Below, one piece after another: positions 31,621 through 41,420 of a stretch of 64,000 bases of DNA. A program made the translations under genes and the position numbers. Source of the DNA: Polytrichum commune (lineage: Eukaryota; Streptophyta; Polytrichopsida; Polytrichales; Polytrichaceae); contig OX485807.1 of NCBI GenBank assembly GCA_950295325.1, forward strand, positions 45,620,796 through 45,684,795, given 5' to 3'. Numbering within the stretch: position 1 is the first letter of the stretch; each line of letters starts with the position of its first letter. Below the pieces are notes generated by a model. The model was not told the DNA's origin. It did no database searches and worked only from the letters and a program-made list of their open reading frames with translations.

Positions 31621-32388
31621 GACCCCCCGGAGATAGGTCGCAACCCCTCCACGAGTGGACCTCAGACCCGAAACAAGCCGTTCATCGTGTTTGACCTCAA
31701 CGGGGTGTTGTGTCACACCGAACACATCCCGAGGGTCCCCACGCGTCCCTTCCGTCACCCCGACGAAAGGGACTATGACGGCGAGCTCGACACCCTAATA
31801 AACCGCAAGGCTGTCCGCGCCCGTCCCGGCTTGCGGGACTTCCTTCGCGAGGTTGTCGAGTTCGCCCACGTCATTGTGTGGAGCTCAATGGTCATGGAGA
31901 ACACGGAACCCATCGTCGACTTCCTATTCCGTGATCTCCCGAGCCCTTGCCTTGTCCTCGGGCAAGAGGACTGCGATGAACTACTCGACGAAAAGGGTCT
32001 ACCGGTTCCCAAGTTCGGCGGCCGAGGCCGAGGGCAACAGTTCCTCAAGGTCCTAAGGTCCAGACTTTGGCGCGGCGTCCCCCGGCTTCAGGGGACCCCC
32101 CACGGGTGGTGGCCTACTCCGGAGAACACCCTCCTGGTCGACGACAGCCCCGCCAAGAGCGTTTTGAACCCCCCGGGCAACGTCATCTTTCCCGACACGT
32201 GGACCGGAGATAGGAAGGACGCATTTTTGGTCGATACGCTAGCGCCGTACCTTAGAAGGCTTGTCCTCCACGCCGGTAGCATCCCCTTTTTTGTTAGGTC
32301 CAACCCCATCGGCAATGCGGGACTAAGCCCCCGCGATAATGTATACAAGAGCATCATGAGGCTCGCGAAATTTAATAAACTCATTTGA
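31621..32388 (+). CDS. Gene 1B exon 4: FCP1/NIF-type HAD phosphatase-like domain
   Basis: This exon has 255 codons plus TGA, phase 0 after ATCACAG. After 20 residues comes FIVFDLNGVLCHT (motif I), then RPGLRDFLRE, HVIVWSSMVMENT (motif II region), LVLGQEDC and LLVDDSPAKSVLNP (motif III/IV). It ends AKFNKLI, as in unit A. It is close to unit A across its whole length, making this the best-conserved part of gene 1. The D-x-N at motif I replaces the D-x-D/E of active FCP1/SCP enzymes. I recall plant HAD proteins with the same DLNG motif, so this may be family-typical rather than a loss. Confidence 0.78.
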   Translation, partial: DPPEIGRNPSTSGPQTRNKPFIVFDLNGVLCHTEHIPRVPTRPFRHPDERDYDGELDTLINRKAVRARPGLRDFLREVVEFAHVIVWSSMVMENTEPIVDFLFRDLPSPCLVLGQEDCDELLDEKGLPVPKFGGRGRGQQFLKVLRSRLWRGVPRLQGTPHGWWPTPENTLLVDDSPAKSVLNPPGNVIFPDTWTGDRKDAFLVDTLAPYLRRLVLHAGSIPFFVRSNPIGNAGLSPRDNVYKSIMRLAKFNKLI

Positions 32389-32501
32389 AATATCTTCATG
32401 TATGTGCGTGTTATCATTTGGTTCACATATCTAACGCTTCATCCGTTTTTGGATGTCTTTGTTGTCTGTGTTGTTGTTGTTATTGTTGTTGTTCCCCATA
32501 G

Positions 32502-33470
32502 TTTGCCCCCATATGTGACGCCCCCGTCCTCCACGGCCTTTCCCGTCCCCCCTCGTCCCCAGGCTCCCCTTCCCGCGGCGTGACGTATTCCGTGATCCCC
32601 TCACTCTACCACTTCTCGGCGGTGGATGCAGCCTCGGCCGTGGACTACTCCCGGGACGTCGACGACGGTGTTGTCAACAGCCCGCCCCCCAGGGTTGTCC
32701 CCCGGGCATTCGCCCCGTCGCCCTCCCCCCTCTCCAAGGAGAAGCGGACGCTCGTTCGTTTGGGGCATGTGTCGCCCTCGAGGGACGACGCCGTCGCTCG
32801 TCGTGGGCCGAGCCGACGTCTCCACCTGGAAGCAACCCGGTGCGACCCCTCCCCCGTCGTCCCCGTTCCTCCTCCTGCAAACCCATCCCCGGTCGTTGGC
32901 CCTCCTTGCCATGTTTCCCCCACATTACTGAACAGTGCCGCAATTCAACCGGATTCGTATGCTCTCCTCGACACCCCCATCGTCCCCGGGATCGATGTCA
33001 CCAAATCCAAGGTGCCCTTCTTTGTCCCTAAACCCATATTCACCGTTGCTTTCCTCTTTGTCTGCGCGTGCCAAGAGGTTTACGAGCGCCCATCCCAAAC
33101 CGCCCTTCCTCATTTCCCCACTCCGTTCTTATTATTATCTTCCTATGGCGTTTTTTGGCAGGTGGCTCCCCGCTCGCTTGGTGGCCAACCCTCCTCGACT
33201 TCGTCAGTGCCAAGGCACGCCCTCAAGGCCGCATCTTCCGAGTCCGATCGTTCTCTGGCCCTCCGGAGAAGCGCAAGACGTTCCCTTTCGCAAACGCCCT
33301 CGTATTCTACTTATAATACCACCTCGTACAATTCGGGAGCGCGTCCTGAAACATGCAAGAACGACACATATTCCTTTCCAGGCAACACACAAGGATACAG
33401 TCGTGGGCCTGAGATTTTTAGAGCCATGGAGGCCGCCCAAAAAAAGGACTTAGCCGCAAAAAAAAAATAG
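32502..33470 (+). CDS. Unit B 'gene 3': start-less terminal exons after gene 1
   Basis: Exon a is 32502-33011 (170 codons, acceptor CCCCATAG, donor after Ser-Lys). Exon b is 33162-33470 (102 codons plus TAG, acceptor TTGGCAG). No ATG occurs in frame before exon b's final MEAAQ. Exon a begins in phase 0 and aligns with unit A (AVDAASAVDYSRD, GVVNSPPP, SPSPL). The product is Pro/Ser/Arg-rich and basic, and ends in a Lys-rich EAAQKKDLAAKKK. The likeliest use is as an alternative 3' end of gene 1, replacing the phosphatase-like exon 4 with a basic tail. A separate gene with a distant first exon remains possible. Confidence 0.5.
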   Translation, partial: FAPICDAPVLHGLSRPPSSPGSPSRGVTYSVIPSLYHFSAVDAASAVDYSRDVDDGVVNSPPPRVVPRAFAPSPSPLSKEKRTLVRLGHVSPSRDDAVARRGPSRRLHLEATRCDPSPVVPVPPPANPSPVVGPPCHVSPTLLNSAAIQPDSYALLDTPIVPGIDVTKSKVPFFVPKPIFTVAFLFVCACQEVYERPSQTALPHFPTPFLLLSSYGVFWQVAPRSLGGQPSSTSSVPRHALKAASSESDRSLALRRSARRSLSQTPSYSTYNTTSYNSGARPETCKNDTYSFPGNTQGYSRGPEIFRAMEAAQKKDLAAKKK

Positions 33471-34200
33471 TGGGTCGGACTAGTGTGACTAGAAGCGTAC
33501 TAGTGGGACGGACTCCCTAAATGGGCTTAGGTGTAGAACATATTTAAGTGCTTACTTTCTATGCTATTCCAAGTTACTCAAGACATTGATGGTATTTCCA
33601 TTATAATTGTATTTCTATCCCAATTAATTCATTCAACTTCCATTCATTCTTCGCATCTTCCCTTCCATTCATAACGAGTTGTCATTTCATACGCAACTAT
33701 TTTCATGTATGCCTCACATTTTTTTTCACTTCCATGCCTTTATGTATAATAATAGTAGCATACCATTATACATATGGGATTTTTAGTCGTCATTACTGGT
33801 CCAATTTTGAAATATGCATCCTTATATAGTCTCATAATCAACAAAAAGTCTCCAAATACCGAATATAGTGTTTCCTTCTGGAGTCCTTGAATGCTCATGA
33901 TGTGTGATAGGGCATCATTTGGTCTTTGTTCAAAATATTTCTTCAGAGTCTCTAGAGAACGTGCAACAACATTCAATCCTACAACTTCTTCTACCATGGG
34001 GATATTAACTAAAATGAGACAAATGGTCCGCTCATTTTAATGTGGGGAACGTGATGGGAACGCAATGATTGATTTTTTTGTACGAGAGAATACCCGTAGA
34101 GGTTTTAGCCTCCACAAACCAAGTGTTCCAATGAAACCGGGCAAACAATCAATTGTAATATGGAGGATCCCATCAAGGAAGACAAAAGGATTGTGCCTAC
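33471..34200. other. Spacer between units B and C
   Basis: No supported gene. At 33843-33875 the sequence AAAGTCTCC followed by CGAATATAGTGTTT resembles a solo end of the 15322/24452 element family. A minus-strand open frame (33997-33740, MVEEVVGLNVVARS...) is unrecognised and may be a captured or chance fragment. Confidence 0.4.
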
Positions 34201-34202
34201 AC

Positions 34203-34224
34203 TCCATGGGTGAACACCCGTGGA
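34203..34224. repeat. Palindrome C (decayed) downstream of gene 2C
   Basis: Reads TCCATGGGTG, spacer AA, CACCCGTGGA. The CpG of one arm has become TG. It is the leftmost C site in the window. Confidence 0.75.
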
Positions 34225-34489
34225 CTATTAAACATTGGACGACATTGGACGACTCCCACATATTAAACATGTTGGCTAATATGACAATGCACATGAAAAT
34301 TCACAAAAAAAGATGCCTTTAAAAGTGGTAGTTTGAACATCCGTGGGACAAATGTCAATGTCTACGGCTCTCTAATTAATGCTCACAAAATTAAAATTGA
34401 GCTCCAAACATGCTAGATGGTGTCAACCATCTAGCCCACCCATGAGAGTCCACCCGTAGATACCCAGGAATGAGCAAGGCAACTTTAAT

Positions 34490-37400
34490 CTAGAGGTCTT
34501 CTGTTGGTACCCCATCCTCGAAAGTATCTCCATCAGTCATTTTCTCACCTCTAGTGCATCGATCTAAATTATCCTTTGCGAAAAGAATTTGCCGAGCTGG
34601 GATGAGAACATTGTCATCGGACGCATTCCTTTGTCTTGCCCATGATGCCACAACACAATCTAGGGATTGATGTTGTGGTGCATAGTCCTTGAGCCTCGTC
34701 CATCGAAAAGATTTTGCCGTGTCCCATTCCTCATAACGTTCGTCTAAGGTCTTCTTGTTCCTTTGGCCAAGGACCGGTACATAATAGACAATCTCAATGG
34801 AACGAGGATTAGGACCGATATGTGCCAAATTCGGCTCAGAAATCACTCGTCCCATCCACACTGGATTAGGACAATCCTCACTAGGACGTAGTAACACATA
34901 ATGGCCAATCCTGATATGTGCGCCGGGACGGAAGGTCTCAACAGGTCGAGAACTAGCTGGCCCCACGTAAGCATAATCAGTGATGTTTTCCTCAAGTAGA
35001 TGCACATTATCCACATGGAGGGTTGGTGCAATGGAGAACCGTGTAGCTGGCCAGAATGGCTCGCTAAGTTCAGATGGAGTTGGGAGTAAAGGTTGATCCA
35101 TAGCCGCAAGCACATTCTCCCAATATAAAATTGTTGGTGCAATGGACTCCATATATTGACCCGAACTATCTTGATCTGCCGTATCCTTCCAATACTTAAT
35201 AAAACCTTGCACCCCAAGCTTTATGTTCACGGAATCTTTCATCTCCCTTTTTGGAACGGGACGGGGGCACCCTACAAAAACAAACATACAATGAGCTCGG
35301 AGCAATACCACGGACTAACTGCCCACGGGTGATCACCCGTGGGCCACATACTTCACACCATGTATTTTCTAGTGCACTTCCAAAGCAATACAAACAAGGG
35401 ACCCACTAACCTGTTGGGACCATGGTCTTCTTTGTGATAGGGTCCACCTTCCAAAGAGCAATTCCTCCATCAGGCACCCAACTTGGATCTGTACAATACA
35501 CTTTGTACTGCATCAATGGCACTCCTTGAGGATCTACATAAAAACGGAATTGGTGCGCCTTGGAATGCCCAATAAGTCGATCTTGACCATACTCATTGTA
35601 GTATCCCTTCACCCATTCCTTGAAATCTGCAACCTCGTGGATTAAGGACGGGACAATAGTGGGTTCCCCAGCAGCCATGAACGATGCCATGAGGTCTGGG
35701 AGTGTATGGCAATCCTCAATCTTCAGCCTTTGTCCAAACCTCCCAAACATTGCATCCACATCCTCATGCGTATGTCCAACAATAAGGAAAGACACCCTGA
35801 CTTCCCGAAAAATTCCCTTTGCAGTCAGAGCTGACCAAAACAACATGTTGTATTTTGATTTGTTGTCCTTCGCACAATTGTCCATTTGAACAAGGAGGAG
35901 GGGTGGCAAACCTGTAGGAGGAATACTTGCGGGCGGTGGCAAGGGAAGTACTCCTGAACACTTCTCTACACCAACCACCAATGCGTCGTGTAAAGGATCA
36001 CCTATGGACGAAATCGGAATGTGTCTACTAGAGCAAACAGGTTGTACCTCAAGTTGACAAAGCAACTTCATCATCGAGGTGATAGTGAAGTTGGCATCGG
36101 ATGGGTACATATCAAGGACATAATGCGCATAATTCACATCTGAGTGACCATGTGCAATCATCCCCGCAATGGATATGGGGAATCGCTCGTATTTGTCAAC
36201 ACGTTTGTTTTTGTGCGCGAAGACGGGAAGAGCCGTTTTCCCATAATCCATTTTGTCATGGATTATACAAAGCACCTCATTGGGAGCATACTTTGACAAA
36301 ATCCTATCTTTATAGTAACTGTTTCTATGAGCCTCCTGCAATGTTAGATGACGAAGGCTAGCATTCGAGATGGCCAAGTGACCAGTTGTGTTCTTTGTGT
36401 GTATTCGCAACAAATCCTTGAATGCTGCACAAGTTCCACAACGCGAGAAGTTGTCGCCGGGGCTCTTTATAACATACTGCTTGAAATGTTGTCGATGTAG
36501 GCGGCTGAAGGTGGACGTGGAGATAGGCGTGTACCCTAGGTCTCCGTCCAAGTTGTTCACTTCCTGCAATAGGTTGCACCACGTTGTTCCCACAGGGAGC
36601 ATCTCCGTCCCTATCTTCTCACCAGTTGGAAGAGTCCGAGTCATATGGGGCATGGCGTCCGCCCTACCCTCAACCAATACTCCAAGGGTGGCTCGTGCTT
36701 GCACTGTATTCGCCTGTGGTTTTCTAGTTCCTGTATTTCCATGATCTCGAGATCTAACCCCCATCAAGCTTTCAGCCTTGTTCCTATTATATTGTGCCCT
36801 TGATATCATATAGATGTTCATCCATGCTCGAGTGCATATTGTTCTCCCTTCCAACTGCACCATTTCACGTCCGTTGTGCTCATGTTTCTGGATCGATTGG
36901 AACACCGACAGGGCTATGAGCTTCCGAGCATTGAATGGCAATGCGAAGTAGTGTTCCCGAATACTCATCAACAAAGGCCTTGGGAATACCTGGCAACAAT
37001 GCTCGGAACAACAATCCACCGCTGATAACATCCGCGCATGCTCCTCAGTGGCTCCCCAAATTTTCTTCCCAGGTGGCCGAGGTGCACACATCCTCACAGT
37101 GTTGTATTGGCGTTTTCCAAGCAAGCGCCGATGACTTTGAACTTCGCGGGTCGCATTATGATGGACCAACAATATTTCCGCTAATGTATGTCCTTCAAAT
37201 TTGGTGAGTGAAAGTGGCCATCGGTGCAGCGTATTCTCCCAATCTTGCGAAATAACATTGTCAGTTGGGTTCAAGATAATAACTCCAACATCCTCAGCCC
37301 CTAGGATGCTATTGTCAACACAATCCAACGGATTTGTGTTGCAAATCAATCCATCACACAAAGCATGGCCCTCATCATCAAAGAGCACAACGGCCTTCCC

Positions 37401-38410
37401 CTTCAAGTCCGTCCTCGACAGTCCAATGTAATGTGGAATCTGAACATCGATATCAAAGTATGTCAACACACATTGACCAGAAGCTCACGGGTGTTCACCC
37501 GTGGGGGACAACATTGACATCTCAAGAGAATATTTACATTCATATAGGGGTGAGCTTTACACCTCACTTCACACAACTCAAGTGAAGTATGTGTTACTTA
37601 TCATATCCCCATTGGGAGAATGACCCTTATTACCAGTTTCCACAAAGCCCAAACACCAAAACTATCACCCCTAACACTTACTTGTGTACAATTATTACTA
37701 TGCATGTAGGTGTCACATCTGCTGGCCCAAGTGCTAGCGAAATAGTTGCCATTCAGGATAGTGTCAACATTCCAGTTTAACGAATATCATCGTCATCATT
37801 TATCATAATGCATCACGAAACTCCCAACTCGTAATAATATGTACCAATTACCCATTGACAACATATTTCACATACTCAGCAGGAAATTTACAAATAAGCA
37901 TAATTGCATATACAACTATTGAGTATGTCACACACATGATACATGCCTATCTTATAACCACACATATGTAGGGAGAACTAAAATACAAATCATGAACTGC
38001 CACGGGTGAACACCCGTGGGGGCTTCCATGCTGGTGCCGGATTCTCCCACGGGTGTTCACCCGTGGGAGGCTACCATGCTGACATCTACTACTAGAAAGT
38101 TTGTCACACACATGAGCATATGGATAACTTCTATTCTGACATATGCTAGGATAACCGAAATAAAAACCATAAGCTCCCACGGGTGAACACCCGTGGGGGC
38201 CCCAAACCCGGTACCAGAGTCTCCCACGGGTGAACACCCGTGGGGGCCCCAAACCGGGTGCCAGAGTCTCCCACGGGTGAACACCCGTGGCAGACTGGCC
38301 GTACAGGAGGGGTACGGCCAGAGTGTTGTCACGGGTGCACCCGTGGGAAAGTGGATGCACATTGGGGTTATAAAACCAACCTCTTCACTCATGTGAGGCA
38401 CGCTCTCCAT
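34490..38410 (-). CDS. Gene 2C: DDE-like (DUF7869-like) transposase candidate
   Basis: The main exons are 37439-35411 and 35271-34490 (937 codons with stop, open throughout). No ATG fits the start of the first. A plausible first exon is 38410-38381 (MESVPHMSEE), about 70 bases below a TATA box, joining in phase 0 to IPHYIGLSR. Its intron then holds the palindrome array. The protein keeps DCC-x3-CCQVFPR, C-x2-C, HDKMDYGKT, AHGHSDVNYAHY, QMDNCAKDNK and VGHTHEDVDAMFGRFG, so it may be active. It lacks the intron that splits TGMIAHGH in units A and B and has its own intron later (35410-35272), which carries a C site. The C-terminal YVLLRPSED...IEIVYY block matches the BAH/SH3-like region of gene 2B. 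Confidence 0.7.
35322..35343. repeat. Palindrome C in the intron of gene 2C
   Basis: Perfect copy with spacer AT, the only C site with that spacer. It lies inside the 139-bp intron 35410-35272. It is the only palindrome seen inside a gene 2 body. Confidence 0.88.
37484..38347. repeat. Seven palindromes C in the gene 2C leader intron
   Basis: Starts are 37484 (spacer TT), 37999 (AA), 38046 (TT), 38176 (AA), 38223 (AA), 38270 (AA) and 38328. The 38176, 38223 and 38270 sites are 47 bp apart with repeated flanks. The 38328 copy (20 bp) has lost the two spacer bases, bringing the half-sites together. Confidence 0.9.
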
Positions 38411-38480
38411 GGTTGCTCCTCAAGGGTGAAGGGGGGTGGACTCAAATGAGGAGAAAGAAATGACCCTCCAAATGGTGGCC

Positions 38481-38488
38481 TTTATATA
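38481..38488 (-). promoter_or_regulatory. TATA box of gene 2C
   Basis: The minus strand reads CTATATAAAGG, a strong TATA box, followed 70 bases later by the proposed start ATG. Its position relative to the palindrome array matches units A and B. Confidence 0.6.
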
Positions 38489-39184
38489 GGTCGTGAGCAT
38501 GGCCATCAACTTCTCATGAGGAAGTACAAGGCATTCCCTCCAAATTCGTAAGTACATAGACGTCATTCCCTCCAATTCCTATCGCTATTAGCTAATCACG
38601 TTCTAACCTTCCTCATATTGAATAATGATGACCTTCGGTAGTGGGGTTCTACATCGTATGTACATGGAGTGAAAATTTGTTACAAGGCGAAGGAGAGTCT
38701 TTGCGGTACCAATGATCATTGGATAACCTTTGCATACACCTCATACCACTACCAAGCATACTCATGCCAAAATTACATAAGGACATGTGCACACATAACA
38801 GGTCCACCACTTATGATGGGCACCCTTGCAAAATGAATAGTATGAAGGTTAGGTATTGTTTCATCCGCAAGAGTTAACAACGACATGGGATTCTCTCACC
38901 AGAGTTATAGTTCCTTTATATTTTATAATTGTGAATAGGATGCCTATTTTGTGGGCAAGGTGCAAGGATAACCCGGTCAAAGCTACTATTATCTTTCATG
39001 ATTGCAGTCTAATTTGGGAATATGATTGCACCCAAATTCAAGGTTTGAAGCTCAACACTAGCCTGCTCCTTTTAGAGCAACTAGCATTGTGGCCCATTGT
39101 GTTGCAACTTCGGAATAGTTTCATATACTTCTCTCGAGGGGGGGTAGTCATTGGTTGGAGTAGCAATATACGTGCGAACAAATG

Positions 39185-41420
39185 ATAGGGTATTTTAAAA
39201 ACATGGGGGCTAAAAATTATAAATGGAGTTAAGAGTAATATAGGGTATCAACCAGTATGCTCGACAGCTTTAAAGTCCTATAGGGTATGGAATAATAGGT
39301 AATTTGGAATTATAAGTAATGCAAGCCATTTTTCTATTAACCCAAAGTAGAAATTTACATAATGATAGCATCATTGTGAGAAAAATAAGAGAATTGAAAG
39401 TAACACCCCCCCTATAAAATAATGGTTGTTCGCACCTATATCCTTAACTTTTTAACACACTGCCCCCCCCCCAAGATACTTATACTTTCCTAGCCTTGTC
39501 AACTTGCCTCGCTCCACCCCATTGTCCAATGTTGTATTTCATGAGCAAATGTTTTGTTGTATCCCCATGATCATTCTTCTTAACCGACTTGACATGTGGC
39601 ACACCTCAATTTCATGATAGTGGACATTTATCTTTATCAACTTTGTGAATCTTCCATATCAAGTTCACACTTTATGGTTTTTTTATTTCTCAAATTCTCG
39701 CCGCCTCATTTCGCATTCTTTGCCTTCTCATTGTTTTGTATTTACTTGGAAGCCTCTAGCCTTGATGTCAAATTTTCTTTGGTCTTCATTACACTACCTT
39801 GGAGTTAGAAGCAAGCAATGTCATTTTTCCTTTGGTCTTTGATTATTGTACATCAAAGCAAACAACTCATACCCAACATAGTTGGAGTGCGTAATCTCAT
39901 GGGTTTGAGAGTGTACGTAGTGTAGTTGGGGGTTTGATTATGGGAAGAGTGTTGGTAGCGTGAGCAAAGCGCATAACGTTTTTGGAGTGTAGTGTATAGT
40001 TGTGCGGAATAGGGAGCAATTTGTTTACTAGGATAATCCTATACATGATGTAATGTTCTTTGTGAAATAGAGTTATGCATTTCCTAAAATTGATTTTGTG
40101 AAGTTTTGAATATGGGTACCAAATCATGAAATTGTTCACAACATGTACTGAAATTGGTTGTTTAAATAATGAACTTGGTTCATATTTCCAATGAAATTGG
40201 AAGAACCTATCGCTAAATTGCTTTGTTAAATCATGAATTTGAGTTTGCACTTTTGTGGATTCATCATACCAAAGGAGTATGTGTCACTTTCCTTTATAAA
40301 CCTCTTGGTTTTGTTCACGACTTTGAAACATTAAACATCAAAACCCTAAGGTCACAATCATGTACTTAAGTTATCGAAGATGACCATTGAGAATTATTAC
40401 ATCAAAACATAAAACCTTGAATTTATAATTATGAAGTTAAGTGGACCACCTTTCCCAAACAATCTCAACCTTAACCTCAAACTCAACCTAAACCCCGATG
40501 GTTCACGGCAGTTTTTTCAAGTTAAGTTATCCAAGATGATTGTTGAACACTCTTCCCAAACAACCTCAACCTCATCATCAACGGTTCACAATGGCTTGTG
40601 GTGGTTTTATCAAGTTAAGTTATCCAAGATGCCCATTTAATAACTTTCTCATGTGACCTCAAATTTAGCACCAATGATTTGTGACCATGCCCAGCCTTGT
40701 CAACTTGCCACAACCTTGCCTCGCCCACCCCCATTAATAGTATGATATAGGATGTGATGACTCAATACCTACCTAGACTCCTACTATGGCATTATACACA
40801 ATTTGACAATTCGACCCTTCTCCCAATAGCTCAAGCCTAGGGTTAATCCATCTTTGACTTGAAAGCGCCACATATTACAAAATGAATTTGCATGTATTGA
40901 CTGAAACATGCAAAATGCCACCAAAGAGAGAGAGAGAGGGAGAGAGAGTCCATTTTCATGGCACCTCTTTGATTTGCACAACCCATTTTTCAACTTTTAG
41001 CATCACTTGTCATTCTTATCAATCATGATGTTGGACATGTAGCAACATACCATAGAGTTCCTTTGCCACAAATATGTGTGTGTGTGTCTATATGTATGTA
41101 TGTATGTATATATATATACATATATATATATATGTGGCCAACTCGGGCGTCAATGCCCTATTTACACTGGGGAAATCATCAAATTTATAGCACTACGCTA
41201 GAGATGTTGATCCATTTATAACCGGTTTAGGGTTTAGGGTTTAGGGTTTAAGGTTATTTATTTCCTTAGCATTTTCAGCTCTGGGTTAGTAGGATAGGGC
41301 CTTGCATTACTTATATTTCCAAGTTACCTATTATTTCAAACCCTATAGTACTTTAAAGATGTCCAACGCCATTTTTGACACCCTATATTATTCTAAATCA
41401 TTTTGTTCATTTTACGTCCC
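39185..41420. mobile_element. 2.2-kb foldback element
   Basis: The left arm (about 39190-39440) is the inverse of the right arm (about 41225-41420), sharing TTTAAAG...CCTATAGGGT and TAATATAGGGTGTC-like ends. The inner edge of the right arm starts with a telomere-like tract. The same arms bound 44810-45335. No coding capacity was recognised. Confidence 0.6.
41225..41252 (+). repeat. Interstitial telomere-like tract
   Basis: Three to four TTTAGGG units at the inner edge of the right arm of the foldback element. Confidence 0.8.

Larger units (their letters stand above)
18966..33470. mobile_element. Unit B: divergent gene 2 / gene 1 unit with private palindrome family B
   Basis: Gene 2 runs leftward (22097-18966), gene 1 rightward (26655-32388), and the terminal-exon set follows (32502-33470). 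About 26 palindromes with half-site TTTACGAACG lie between and within the genes. Both main genes are open with coherent splice sites, so this is the best-preserved copy in the window. A miniature element (24452-24994) has inserted in the centre. Outer ends are not defined by any inverted repeat that I could find. Confidence 0.65.

Noticed and set aside
26655..32388. Bacterial contamination because of the ParB-like domain
   Set aside because: Genes have GT-AG introns, TATA boxes and pyrimidine-rich leaders, and lie beside plant-type telomere tracts and miniature transposons.
32741..32762. B palindrome inside the unit B terminal exon
   Set aside because: Only the right half-site matches partly, and the region is coding and GC-rich, so chance is likely.
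37771..37795. End of the 15322/24452 element family
   Set aside because: Only about a dozen bases match (TTTAACGAATAT), without the GAGACT core.
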